Below are positions 1 to 11,590 of a stretch of 64,000 nucleotides of DNA, in pieces. Source of the DNA: Balaenoptera acutorostrata (lineage: Eukaryota; Chordata; Mammalia; Artiodactyla; Balaenopteridae); assembly GCF_949987535.1 (NCBI RefSeq), contig NC_080082.1, positions 31,222,011 to 31,286,010 on the forward strand. The letters are read 5' to 3'. Under the pieces are notes generated by a model. That model was not told the DNA's origin, ran no database searches, and saw nothing but the letters and a program-made list of their open reading frames with translations. Every line of letters starts with the position of its first letter. Position 1 is the first letter of the stretch. The translations under genes and the position numbers were made by a program.

Positions 1-640
1 CAGAACAATGTCACTCTTGCTCTGCAACCAGAGAGAGCTTGGTCAGAGAAAACCCTCTCCAAGGAGGGACAGGAGCAGAGAGTTGGGAAGGGAGTGACAG
101 AGTAAGTCAGGAGAGGGAAGAATGTGCCAGACAGAGGCAACAGCAAATGCAAAGGCCCTGAGGCAGGAGGAACCCGGGCATGTTCTAAAGACAGTAAAGA
201 AGGCTAGGAGGGGGAGGGGGAAAAAGACTTAGGTGGGGAGAGGACGGAGTGGGTGGACAGATCCTAGGGGGCACTAGGCCCCTCACAAGGAAGTTGGATT
301 TCTGAACGGGATGGTGAGTTTGGGCCAGGGCAGTGAAATAACCTGACATACTTGAAAGGAACACTCTAACAGGGGTGAACATATAAGTGGTAGAAACAGG
401 GAGGTTACTTACACCAAGGTGGTAGCAGAGAGGGTGGTAAAGAGTAGTTAGATCATGAATCTATTTTGAAAATAGAGCTAACTGGATTCACTGATAAATC
501 AAGACAACTCCAAGGTTTCTGGCTGTGCAATACTGTGCAATACTGGGAGAAAGGCTAGGGGGAGTTATGGGAATCAAGAGTTTGGTTTTGGATTTGTTAC
601 ATTTGAGATACTTATTACTAGATGGCTGAAGAGGGCACAC
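1..640 (-). mobile_element. L2 LINE fragment (continues beyond window start)
   Basis: The stretch resembles the reverse complement of the 3' part of the ancient L2 LINE: phrases such as gcaaaggccctgaggcagga, ggtggtagcagagagggtgg and ctccaaggtttctggct occur in the expected order. It is highly diverged, has no open frame, and lies in FTO sense orientation in intron 7. The end near 640 is approximate. It contains a small direct repeat of ctgtgcaata around 523-542. Confidence 0.7.
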
Positions 641-1860
641 CTTTCCCAACTACGGTTCAGGTGGCCCAAGATATGAGACCCCAGTAGCAAGAAAATACTA
701 ATTTATTACAAGGACTGGCATATCCCACTACTTTCGTCCGTTAAAAAATTCACTGGTAACTGCATGAAAAGTTTATGACGTTAAATAAAATACAAGCCTT
801 CTTAATCCCTCAACATCTGTTAAAGAAGATCTGATGCATAATTCTGGGCAATTTCGTAAGTGCTCATTTAAATTAATAACATTTAAGTTAGTGGGATATA
901 TATTATCAAGCTACCACCTGTTCCAGGTCTTTATAACCAGAGCAGATTTGTCTTGAACGCTGAAAATTAATTTTGAATATGGCCATAAGACTCCAGATTT
1001 TTATGTGAAGGCTAATTTTGTCAATCAATCAAAACCAAGTTGGAGATTATCTGAGATTTTTATACACATCAAGGAAAAATTTACAAATGAGATTGTCACA
1101 GATGGTTCCAGATGGGCTGAGATTGTGTAAGCAAATACCAAAAAGTTGATCATAATTTACGTGTTAGGGAAAAGACTGTGTTAAAAATATCATCTACAAA
1201 TGATCACAGAGATTCCTTCAGGAAGACCGAAAAGGCAACATATCAGTTTCCTTTGGTTTAAAAAAAAGGTCATTTTTTGCAGATGTCAACAAGAAGAGAG
1301 CAGGATGATGGTTATGTTACCCTTAATGCACAAAAGAGTCGACTTAATGTGTTCCCAGAGCTCTCTGGGATTTCGGCACTTGGAGCATATTTGTCCATAG
1401 AGACATTTTTGCAAAATATGGAAAGATTCCCAGCCCTGCCTCCCAAAGTATTTAGCCCACAGTAAAGGAGAAACATTACGAGAGTAGCCCTGAGCTCCAG
1501 ACCACTGTGAGTCCCTTTAGCTCCAGGACTGACCCTAGCTCTAGACGAAGGGAAATGGGAAACAGGGAGGGATGCTGGCACTAAGGAGACTCAGTCAAAT
1601 GACCTCTAAGTAAGGGGTCCAAAATTGACACCTGTTTACACTTCCTTCTAAAATCACTCCTGGTGATGACTTGCATGTGTATAGTACTTTTATATTTTAC
1701 GAACTCTCTCATTTGATCATCAAAACACTTTTCTTCAGAAGGGAACAGTTTTAGGGACCATTCAATAACCACCTTGGGAAATAAGATCCTAAGACCTTGA
1801 TCAATATTCCCAACAGTTGGTACATAGCCTTTGGAAATCTTGCTTCCCTTGCAAAACCGT
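641..1860. other. FTO intron 7, no recognised element
   Basis: AT-rich intronic sequence with no convincing open frame, splice-flanked exon or repeat family that I recognise. The short frames at 1200-1465 and 1312-1581 have no family resemblance and are treated as chance. Confidence 0.5.
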
Positions 1861-4800
1861 AGGCCTGTCGGGTTTTTTGTTTTGTTTTGTTTTGTTTTTT
1901 TAAATCATTTCATTCCTTTAGACTGACCTTCTTCTAGAATATGTCAAAGATATTTATAAAAAGATAAATGACAGACTAGAGCTGAATTTACTGTCCCACT
2001 CCCTACCCCAAAAAAACCCAGAGGAAATAAAGTATACATTTGTTTTATGCTCTATCTTTTCTAGGAAAAATGGAAATTCCTACCATCCCAATCTGGTCCG
2101 TAGGTTTCTGAATTCACATCTGAAATGCTACGATGGTCTGCTAGTCAAAGCAATCCAAAATAAATTCCAGCAGCCAAGGCTCCAATAGCTCCCCAGGGAA
2201 AACTAGTGGGCTCTTCGCACCTTTACATCCATCTGAATTCCAGTGTAGTTAAAATTATATATTAACAATAGAATTTGTCTACTTAAAAAATATATCGACC
2301 ATATGTGAAATGGGTGTGTGTGTGTGTCTGTGTGTTTAGTAACAAATGCTAACAAAATCTAGCTAAAGCCTATGAAACCAGGCTCACATAGAAACCTTGG
2401 CTGTTTATTCCGTTTTTCTCTCCACAAACTAATAAGAGTTAGGAGAGATGGCAAGGCTTTCCCTTGGAATCTCCCGGCTCCTGCTGCTTTGTCTCACCAT
2501 CTTCAGCATTTTTAGCCTTGTTCTCATGGTGAGCAGAGCAGAGGCACTGGAACAATCCTCTTAACATTCCTGGAATGTAACAGGCACTTCCTAGTCCTTG
2601 ATACCAATAAAGCTCAGCTCTCACACAGCTCATGGAAGGGTTAAAAACAGAAAGTCCTACCCACTGGTTTGCTCTGATGTTCCTGGAGATATTGTCACTG
2701 GATGTATCCTCAGTAGAATTCTATTCAACACCTCTGTCTTTAAGTACAAAGCTGTAGGCTGTAGTAGCTTTAAGAAACATAAGTATCCCTTTTTTCTGCT
2801 GCACAGTATCTGTGTGTGAAATTCTCTAAAGGGGTTTAAGTATTTACCCTGAACACTATCAGACGGTTTCTGAAATTTTCCTTATCCAGTTGCAAAAACA
2901 CTTCAAAGAGAATCATAAACACAGTCCTTTGTGCTTTCCATGCACATTCTGTTTCTGAGGCTTAAGCCTGAATTCTCTTGGAATTGTAAATTTCTTCCCA
3001 AAAAGACAGGATTCACAACACTTTTTTTTTTTCTTAATTCATTATTAAGTCTGCAGCAACAAAGGAAAAAACTGGAAATATCTGAGAGAAATCCAGAAGG
3101 TAATCAAAGGCATCAAAACCTGTTCGAAATTCATTGCTAAATTATATGTACAATTTCCCCCCAGATATTTTACTCTTAATAGAATAATACAGAGGTGTGG
3201 AATTGGAGTAGGGGTGGAGAGGGAGGCATATGGAAAAGAACCAACCTTCAGTGAACACGTTTAAGGTAAGAAAAAATGTGAGCCAAGGGTTTTAAGCCAC
3301 TATAGTTGAAAAGTGGCTTTTTTCTTTTCTCCAAATTTCCAAAGCTAAACATAGAGGGTCCCAGAGCTCAGAGTCTGCATACATAATTTGAATTGTTGGG
3401 TGCTTGTGACTGTTTACCTGCCTCCAATCCGTGCTTCTCCTGAGCCACTCAGCACTGTACCAGTCAAAACAGGGAAAAGGGAGTTTAAATCTTCATTTAA
3501 AACCACTCGACATTTCACACCAGATCCTAAATTACTATAATATACTTTGCTCCTATATCAGAAATGCTAACTCTGAAAAATGGAAAACAGGATTAATATT
3601 AGCAAATATAATTTAGTATATACATTAACGTTAAAGGGGAGAGATATATAAATATAATATATATACACATACACACACATATATGTATATATAAGTTAAT
3701 GACTCCACTGTTAATATGGACAAAAAATTAACATTTATATTTACATCACTTTCTTCCTCACACCCCCAAAAATCTTTCATCTTGGAAGAAAGTTTAAAAT
3801 GAACTTAGCTAACTGAACTATAATATGATGGCAAAAACCAGTATACCTCGCATATATTTCAGTATGTGAAAAAGCAGCCTTGTTCCTCTATTCAGTTACA
3901 AAGAATTTAATCTAAAGCACCGTGATGATAGCTTCATTAATCTCTCCAAAAACAAACAAACTGCTCCTCGGCCCAATCATTCCCCACCTTAGTGTAACCT
4001 ATACTAAGAAGGGCTCAGCCAGACAGCAACCGACAGGCTCCAGGGCCTGAGCTTTCCCAGATGATTTACACAGGCCAGAATGACAAGCTGAAAGGCATGA
4101 CTCATCTTGAAATTAACCGATTACAACTAACTCTTAAAGGACAACTTTCGCATTCTTACGTATCTTTCTCTCTTAAAACTTTAACAACAAGAAACCGGTA
4201 ACAGTAGTAAATAAAACACCTACTCGTTTTCCACATCTCTCTGCTGTCCCGTGCCAAATTTTAACATAAATGGGTAGAATTCAATGTAGCCGATAGCTTA
4301 CCTCACATAATTATATGTTGTGTTTTACACTGTTTCAAAACGGATACATTAAAATAATCCAGTCTTGGCTCTGACCCACTAAAGTCAATAAAGGTTATTA
4401 AAGGCCAACTGCCATGTAAATGCACTGCTATCCCAGCACGAGGAACTGTCAAGACAGGAAATGCAATTCAAAACATTCAAAACGATCAAGATCTACCCTT
4501 GTCTTCTAGAAAAAAAAAAAAAAAAAAAAGCAATGAAAAAAGGAGGAAATTTCTCTCCGGTACAAAAATCATCCGTACTTCTGAAAATGTTTACTCTGGA
4601 AAGTATTCTAGAATATTTTATTGAATTATACCAAATTGACCTTTTTTTTTTTTTTTAAGGTCAAAAGGAAATGAATAAATGTCATCAATTTAGAGGACAT
4701 CACACCTAGCATTCTTTTCTGTATCACTGTGAATTCAATAGTGTTAAAACATTTTTATAGGTAAAATAAATGTCAGTTTTGCAAAGTGCGATACCAGACC

Positions 4801-7330
4801 CTAAGAGACAAATGGCCTATCCGTTGAATCTCTGGCTACAGCAAGACTTCCTCACCTCACAGGAGAGTTCGGCTTTTCATATTTTTTACCCAGAAAGCAA
4901 AGCCTGTACAGTTTCTTTCAAATGGTAACTCTCTCTTATCCTGAACAGTCTCTCCATAATACGCGAATCTTGGATGTGGGGTGGTGGGCTGGTTTAAAAA
5001 AAAAAGAAAAACACAAATACAAATATTTGAATAGTTTTAGTGTCATAATACCTTCCTGAATAGCAAAATGAGAGACAAGACTAGGCTAACTTCCCAGGTT
5101 GAAAGAAAGGGTTCTGGTGCTCTGGGCTTAATGGCTCATAACTTCATGAGGTAATATTCAGGGAAAATGTGATATTTTATCAGGATGTCATTCAAATATA
5201 AGGTTTAACATTTACATCACAAGAGCATGCCCAGAGTAAAACTATCCTCGGGGAGGGAAACGGCAAGAATAAACAGTGTGATAAAAAAACGTTGCTTGCT
5301 GGAACAGGGGATTGGCAGTGGAGGCTAGGGGAGTTCTAGACACAGCTGATTAAACTTTTTAAAATATGTGACTGGTTATGACATGTGAAGCAATTACCAT
5401 TAATGGAAGAAATGTGATTTCAAAGCTCATTTTCCGTTCTTCTTTTATATCCTACCTGAGACTACTCCTTTCCAACCATAAAGGAAAAAAATGAACACAG
5501 AGACAGAGAGGAATTACAACACAAGTCTCTTCCCTGGTATGAGGGCTGTCAAAGGTTGCTTTAATCACAAGCAAAAGGTGAAAAGTAACGTACATATTGC
5601 CCGAGGTTTTTTGTTTTATTTTCTCGCCAAAAGAGATCAATGCTATGTTGCAGAACAGACAAAATACATTAATTAGAGAAATCTTTCCACAACACACATG
5701 TGATTTTTACAATTCAAAGCAGCATAACGATAAAGAAGAATCATTTGTCTAAAAGGATCATCATTTTGAGTCGTATATTCCCTGGAAGCAAAGTGAGTAC
5801 ATTCAGAAAGGCCGTTTGGCTTAGTCTAATTCTATAGAATCCAAATGTGCACCAAACACTGCACTTTTTATGTTAAATTGCTGTTGAATTTGTTAACCCA
5901 CAACTGATTTCCTGTGTTATGGAATCTTGGAGATTACAGCTAACTTGAAGCAACAGGGATAATTCTGGACAGTTAATGGTGCATTTGTCTGCATTTTCCT
6001 GAAAGGCTTAGCATCTGGGGGCCTCAAACTGGTAGCTCAACATTGCCCCCTACTGCTCACAACTGAAAAAATATGAGGTGGGCTGGGACAAGGTAGGAAT
6101 GTAACCAGCCAGTGCCAATTCCACCCAGAACACACAAATACCAGATGGCACTGCACTAACAGCCACAGAACCATAGACCTGCCCAAAGATTATTCTCTTC
6201 TGTCTCTTCCAATAGCAAAAGTAAATTATTATGAATTTGCTAAAACTCATTTAAAAAAAGGCTTGAAGCTGAAATTTAATTTAGAAGTGCCATTCCTTTC
6301 ATCTTGGCCCAAACCTTCACTCTGCTGATAATGATCATCCTGAGACTTGCTGAGACACAGAGGCCATTGATTTCACTCAGAACACTTAGTAATGCCACAC
6401 CAACTGCAAGGAAACTCGCTCTGGAGAATTCCCAAGACTGTTCTTCTTTTTAGTATTTTTACACGAGAGTTATAAAGGGAGACAGTCGATCTAATGTGCC
6501 ATCACCGCCAAATTAAAAAAATATATAAATAAGTAAACAGTTTAAGTGAATTCATACTGAACATCACTGGTCAGCTCACAAAACCAAAGACTTCACTTAA
6601 AAAAAAAAAAAAAAGCCCTTGAACAAAAGCAATACAAAAACATAAAAGAAAAAAAAATCAGTGAGTTTCTTTCTTATTTTGCCAACTCTAATTGTTTAAT
6701 TGTTAGAGTTTGCCAGCTCTAATTCAAAGAATTGTCAAATTACAATCCCAAAGTCAAACTGATGTCTTAGTGTCAAGGTTCGGCAAGTAAAGAAGTTCTA
6801 ACTCAGATGCAAACAAAACCAGAATTACACAGCGAAAAAGAAATTCCCTAAAAATGAAGCTGCCTTTATGTATACATCCCATAAAAATGGAGCGTACTCT
6901 GCACAGGCTAATTTTAGGAACAGAACTAACTGAGGAAATTTCAGCATGAACTTTTCATTACCTCCAAACCCAGTTTTTACAAGGCTCCGTTTTGCACTGA
7001 TTCAAGTCTTCGGAGAAATCCATTTTTGTGACACTATTAGTACACTAAAAGGATTACAGTATTCCTCCCCCCGACATATATTCATGAAAAGGCACGGTTT
7101 AAAGATTTAAGGAAATGTCTGAAAAGCAGAGACTTCTGGATTCTGACCCAGACTTTCGAACTGGGGCCCCTTCAGGGTTGTGACTTGATATTTTCATTAT
7201 GATAAAATAGGGATTAGCAATAACTACGCATTTCTGCAGATCAGTTCACTGTTTCTAGCACATCTCAAAGTCCGTGCAGTGGTACTCTCTCAAGAGTTTA
7301 GCAGGCTTTTATCACTTTTCCACTACATTC
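1861..7330. other. Repeat-poor block of FTO intron 7
   Basis: About 5.5 kb without any SINE, LINE or DNA element that I can recognise. It holds only short simple repeats: a (GTTTT)n run near 1870-1900, TG-rich sequence near 2310-2335, TA/CA-rich sequence near 3640-3695, and A or T runs near 4509, 4640 and 6600. No exon is supported. Absence of insertions in such a repeat-rich gene can reflect conserved non-coding elements, but that is inference. Confidence 0.5.
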
Positions 7331-7339
7331 CAAACCTGA

Positions 7340-7600
7340 CGACTTGGAGGTAGAACAGTGAGGTGGTACACGGCATGACCCTAGAGCCAGTCTTCCTGAG
7401 TCCTAATCCCAGCTCCCCAACTTAGTTGTATGACCTTGAGGAAGTCAGGTAAACCTTTTGTGCTTCAGTCTCCTCATGTGTAAAATGGGGGAAAAAATAC
7501 CTACTTTATGGGGTTGTCATAAAAGTTAAATAAAATAGTGTCTGGTGCTTAACAAGGATCACGTAAGTATTTGCTATTATTACTATTATTGTAATTCAGA
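7340..7600 (+). mobile_element. MIR SINE
   Basis: It has the MIR core order: gagccagtcttcctgagtcc, then tatgaccttgaggaagtcag, cctcatgtgtaaaatggggg and tttatggggttgtcataaaa, ending in a tail with gtgtctggtgctt. It is an ancient tRNA-derived SINE, strongly diverged, antisense to FTO. Confidence 0.8.
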
Positions 7601-7860
7601 CTTACTCCAAGTGGCCCCAACTTGCCTTCTAGCTACATTTCCTACTACACATCCCCTGAATCCCGTGCTCTGATCACACTGTACTTCCCCACTCCTGATC
7701 TTGTTTTTGCAGTTCCTGGGCCTAATGCTTCTCTCTGAATGCCTTATCCGACCCTACTTCTCCCCACCCAAGGTCCCCAAAACCCACATCTGCTGTTTCA
7801 CAACTGTCCCAGCTCCAGTGCTCCGAATTTAATACTCCGGCCTCTGGCTGGTGATTTTTT
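7600..7860 (+). mobile_element. Possible L2 fragment
   Basis: A C/T-rich stretch with phrases reminiscent of L2 3' regions (gatcacactgtacttcccca, ctctctgaatgccttatccg). The match is weak and the boundaries are uncertain; it could be unique intron sequence. Confidence 0.3.
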
Positions 7861-7934
7861 TTTTTAATCTCTATTACAGGATTTCATTTTAGCTAATGCA
7901 ACACCTGGCTATATTCATGCTTCTCTCCTTGTTA

Positions 7935-8275
7935 AACAGAATGTAGTGGTCAAGAGAACAAGCTACAGAGCCAGGCTGCCTGGGTTTCAGTCTCGCTCTG
8001 CCACTTACTCCATGACCTTGGGCGAGGCACTTAATTTCTCTAGGGCTTGGTTTTCATGTCTATACATTAAGGTTCATAACAGTTTCTGCATCTCACAGGA
8101 CTGTTGTAAGAACTTTAAAAGTTAATGTAGGGAAAACTCTTAGAATAGTGCCTGGTGCATATGAAAACGCAAATGAAGTTTAGGACTTGTACTGTTCTCA
8201 TCGTCGCTGCCCAGTGTATGTCTAACACGGTGCCTTACACGTCGGAAACGCTCAATAAAGGTTCATTGCACTGAA
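7935..8275 (+). mobile_element. MIR SINE
   Basis: It follows MIR order: gtagtggtcaagagaacaag, gagccaggctgcctgggttt, cttactccatgaccttgggc, tcacaggactgttgtaagaa and gtgcctggtgcat. A second tail-like piece (gctcaataaaggttcattg) closes it, possibly a separate L2 or MIR end. Confidence 0.8.
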
Positions 8276-8349
8276 CTAAGCTTGTACTGACAAAATCCCT
8301 GGCTGTTCCCACTACCTTACCAAGAGTAACCTAACTCACTAATTTAGAA

Positions 8350-9080
8350 ATTTTTGTCTTTATTTATTTATTTTTTAATTAAAGTATAGTTGATTTACAA
8401 TGTTGTGTTAGTTTCAGGTGCACAGCGAAGTGACTCAGTTATACATATATATATATAAATCTAGGGCCCCCCTGGTGGCGCAGTGGTTAAGAATCCGCCT
8501 GCCAATGCAGGGGACATGGGTTCGAGCCCTGGTCCGGGAAGATCTCACATGCCGCGGAGCAACTAAGCCCGTGCACCACAACTACTGAGACTGCACTCTA
8601 GAGCCCGTGAGCCACAACTACTGAAGCCCATGCGCCTAGAGCCCGTGCTCCACAATAAGAGAAGCCACCGCAATGAGAAGCCCGCGCACCACAACGAAGA
8701 GTAGCCCCCGCTCGCTGCAACTAGAGAAAGCCCGTGTGCAGCAACCAAGACCCAACACAGCCAAAAATAAAATAAATAAAATAAAATAAAAAATAAATCT
8801 ATTCTTTTTCAGATTCTTTTCCATTATAGATTATTATAAGATATTGAATATAGTTCCCTGTGCTACACAGGTCTTTGTTGTTTATTTTATTTATAGTAGC
8901 ATGTATCTGTTAATCCCAAACCCCTCATTTATCCAGCCCCGCCTCCCCTTCCCCTTTGGGAACCCTAAGTTTGTTTTCTATGTCTGTGAGTCTATTTCTG
9001 TTTTGTAAATAAGTTCATTTGTATCATTTTTTTTTAGATGCCACATATAAGCGATATCATATGATACTTGTCTTTCTCTT
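8350..9080 (-). mobile_element. L1 3' end (artiodactyl type), split by a SINE
   Basis: The reverse complement of an L1 3' UTR, with its T-rich (poly-A complement) end near 8350. Diagnostic phrases include aagtatagttgatttacaat, gttccctgtgctacacaggt and cctttgggaaccctaagttt. It is 5'-truncated near 9080 and has the same orientation as FTO. A CHR SINE at 8464-8792 interrupts it. Its truncated end lies about 80 bp from the exon 7 donor. Confidence 0.85.
8464..8792 (+). mobile_element. CHR-type tRNA-derived SINE
   Basis: It has a pol III box A (tggcgcagtgg) and box B (ggttcgagccc), the CHR body, and an A-rich (AAATA)n tail. It is flanked by the 9-bp duplication ataaatcta (8455-8463 and 8793-8801). 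It is nested in an L1 3' end, so it is younger than that L1. It is not a functional tRNA gene. Confidence 0.93.
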
Positions 9081-9157
9081 GCATTTACCCATGCAAATCA
9101 GGCAGCCGAGGATTGCCGGAGCACAACATCCCGGGAAATCCGGTCCCAGATACTTAC

Positions 9158-9277
9158 CAGGCCTTCCATCTTCTTCCACAGCTCTTCCAGCTGAGTCATA
9201 GGTTGACACCACCAATCGGTGCACCTTTTGTATCGATTGCCTTGAAACCAAAACTGTCTCAGCCACTCAAACTCGAC
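9158..9277 (-). CDS. FTO: FTO exon 7 (C-terminal domain segment)
   Basis: This 120-nt exon encodes 40 residues (human about 374-413) beginning [20 protein letters not shown] and ending KKMEGL. It lies in the C-terminal alpha-helical domain that packs against the catalytic domain and stabilises it. The acceptor is ATGATCCCCAG and the donor is CTG followed by GTAAGT, a strong consensus. It starts in phase 0 directly after exon 6 and ends on a complete codon. Compared with the remembered human protein, RK becomes KR in NRYKRC, two changes lie in the stretch MTQLEELW, and the last codon is Leu (CTG) where human has Val (GTG). An L1 remnant ends roughly 80 bp past the donor inside intron 7. A longer minus-strand frame across the same bases (9057-9266) is out of phase and is a shadow. 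Confidence 0.97.
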
Positions 9278-9280
9278 CTG

Positions 9281-11400
9281 GGGATCATAAAGACAAGCCT
9301 GTGGTTATAATGCCCCCGTGGTGGACAATCAAGGACAGTAAACTTCGTCACTCAGTTCTCCTCCAGTAACTTCACAGCCATAGGGTGAGAAAAGGTGAGA
9401 AAAGCTCAGCCTAACCAGTTCCCAATATAACTTGGAGTCTCCTGAGCCTTTTTGCAAGTCAGGAAGAGAGTAGTCTTAAAGCTTACTGAGACAACCCAGG
9501 TCAGGCTGGGGAGGGGGTTTTCAGTCACATTCATCACTCGGACATGAGGAAACTATAAGTCAATCAACAACAAATCCTGAGATCCTGAAGTTGACAGCAG
9601 CCTGCACTGTGTAGGATGGGAAAGATATAATCAAACAAAATATGTCTTCATTAAATATCTCTCTTAAAGAACTAGTATTAAGAGCAAAACACAGCCACAT
9701 ATTAGAAGATATCAATTTTAAGCTTCTTAGATCTAAAATAAATAAAGAATTTACCCACGGGCCAGGAGGAGCTGGTGGTAATGTCAACTCTGACAACTTG
9801 AACAATATAAAGTTAATTATGGCGGCATAAAACCTACAGAGCCATTTAAATTGTCACTTTCAGTTCAGTCAGGGCAAATGACAATAGGTAAAAAGCACAG
9901 TAAAGACACTAATAATTTATTTTCCTTCCTATGAACCTACTATGGTAAACTTCAAATATGTGCCTCCTTAACATCATTCTATTCTAGCCAAACCCCATTA
10001 TTCATTTGATAATCCACTCCCTTCCCCAATCTCAGTCCATGTGGTCTGGGTAAAGCTCCAGCTCTTACACCAGGAGTGGAACGTGCAACCCAATCTGAGC
10101 CAATCAGCCCACCACACTTCTCCTAGTCACATAACTGGGTTTGGGGGAAACAGGCATATGTTCAATCAGAATAAGTCTTGAGACTGTCAGAAGATACAGG
10201 AAGAGGATTCTTCAAACATTTTGCAGAATGGGAAGAATGGAGGCAACACAGTAGGAAGCAGATGCAAGATGAACAGTTAAAAACCGGGTCCTGGTGGCAT
10301 CAACTGACTCTTGATCAAGCTATTCCTGAAGCCCTTTGTGCTTAAACCAGTTCGGGTTGAGTTTTCTGCTTCCTGCAGTTGAAATAATCCCAATATGTGT
10401 AGGTGAGAGGCTGAGTAAAGCTTTGAAAGAATAAGAAATTGTTTCCTATCTATTTTCTTTCACTCATCTCCAACTTGAAAATCAAATTTTACAATCAAAG
10501 TACAACTTCATTCATCCCAAAGCTCTTTCTACCTCTGTTGTCTAAAGAAATGTACAGCTTTCACAGCTTAATGTTGAGTAAGGTTGGCTTTGCTAAGGTA
10601 ATCATGTTCCATATACAGGCACAGAGCTATCATAATCTTCACCTGTTACCACAAAGAATTTTTTTTGTTTGTTTATCCATATTGAACTTTCATGAGGCAA
10701 ACAAAAGCAACTTGTGAAGATTTAACAATGGTGAAAATGGCTCAAATAACTAACCTGAGAACACCAAGTCATATGAAAGGGTTTTAGTTTACATTAACTA
10801 AATGTTTGTTTGATATGTAGAACTGATTTCAGTTAAAGCTGTTTAAACAGAAAAAAAAAAGGAATGTAGACAATATTCAGACAATAGTTGCTAAACCTTA
10901 TCTGCGGTATTAAAAGACAGTGGTTAACAGAGGTAAACTTAACTGTTCTGAAAGGAAAATGAATACAAGTGTAGTTCAACTTCTCTTTAGATACAGGTTT
11001 AACAACATTATTTGTTACAAGAAAAAAAGAGTTCTTTTTAATAGATTTCACATAAAATTTGTTCACACTATAGGAACAACCTGTCAGCAAAGCATCAAGC
11101 CCTATGTTTGGGAGAGCTGAAAGGGTTTTTCTATCTTTGGGCTGGTTTTTTCCATTATAAGAACAAAACATATAAACCTTGGCAACCCTGATATCCCAGG
11201 AAACAAAATAATTATCATATGTAATTAGTTCATTCAGCCTTTAAAGGTACAATAGAGTCTGGATTTCAGTAAATGAAAACTCAGAAGCAAGGAGAGGGGC
11301 ATACCTGGAAACTTTGCTGTTGGACAAGAGAGCAAAGAAAGACCCTGTCCATTTTAGTAAATAAAGACTTTATCTTCCTCCTTAGATGCCCAACTATCTT
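9281..11400. other. FTO intron 6, mostly unrecognised
   Basis: No exon is supported. There is a 10-bp direct repeat ggtgagaaaa near 9386-9405. The section around 9980-10400 (ggccaatcagcc-like text, then a long diverged stretch) looks repeat-derived, but I cannot name the family. The 92-aa and 112-aa frames here have no recognisable motif. Confidence 0.4.
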
Positions 11401-11404
11401 TTGA

Positions 11405-11590
11405 AGCAGACAGTGTCATGGTTAAGAATAAGGGTTCTGGAGTCAGTTCAGATCTGGGCTCCACTACTGAATAGTTCTGTCATCTGTAAAATAAGGATAA
11501 TTACATAATCACCACATAGGTTTGTGGTGAGGATTAAGTGGGTTAATAATGAACAGCCGACCATATGCCAGGCGCTTGGTAGATACCAAG
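11405..11590 (+). mobile_element. MIR SINE
   Basis: MIR landmarks in order: gtcatggttaagaataaggg, ctgtcatctgtaaaataagg, tttgtggtgaggattaagtg and tatgccaggcgcttggtaga. The central region appears shortened. Confidence 0.8.

Noticed and set aside
9057..9266. 69-aa minus-strand frame overlapping FTO exon 7
   Set aside because: It is out of phase with the FTO reading frame and starts inside the exon; the correct frame gives a clear FTO match.
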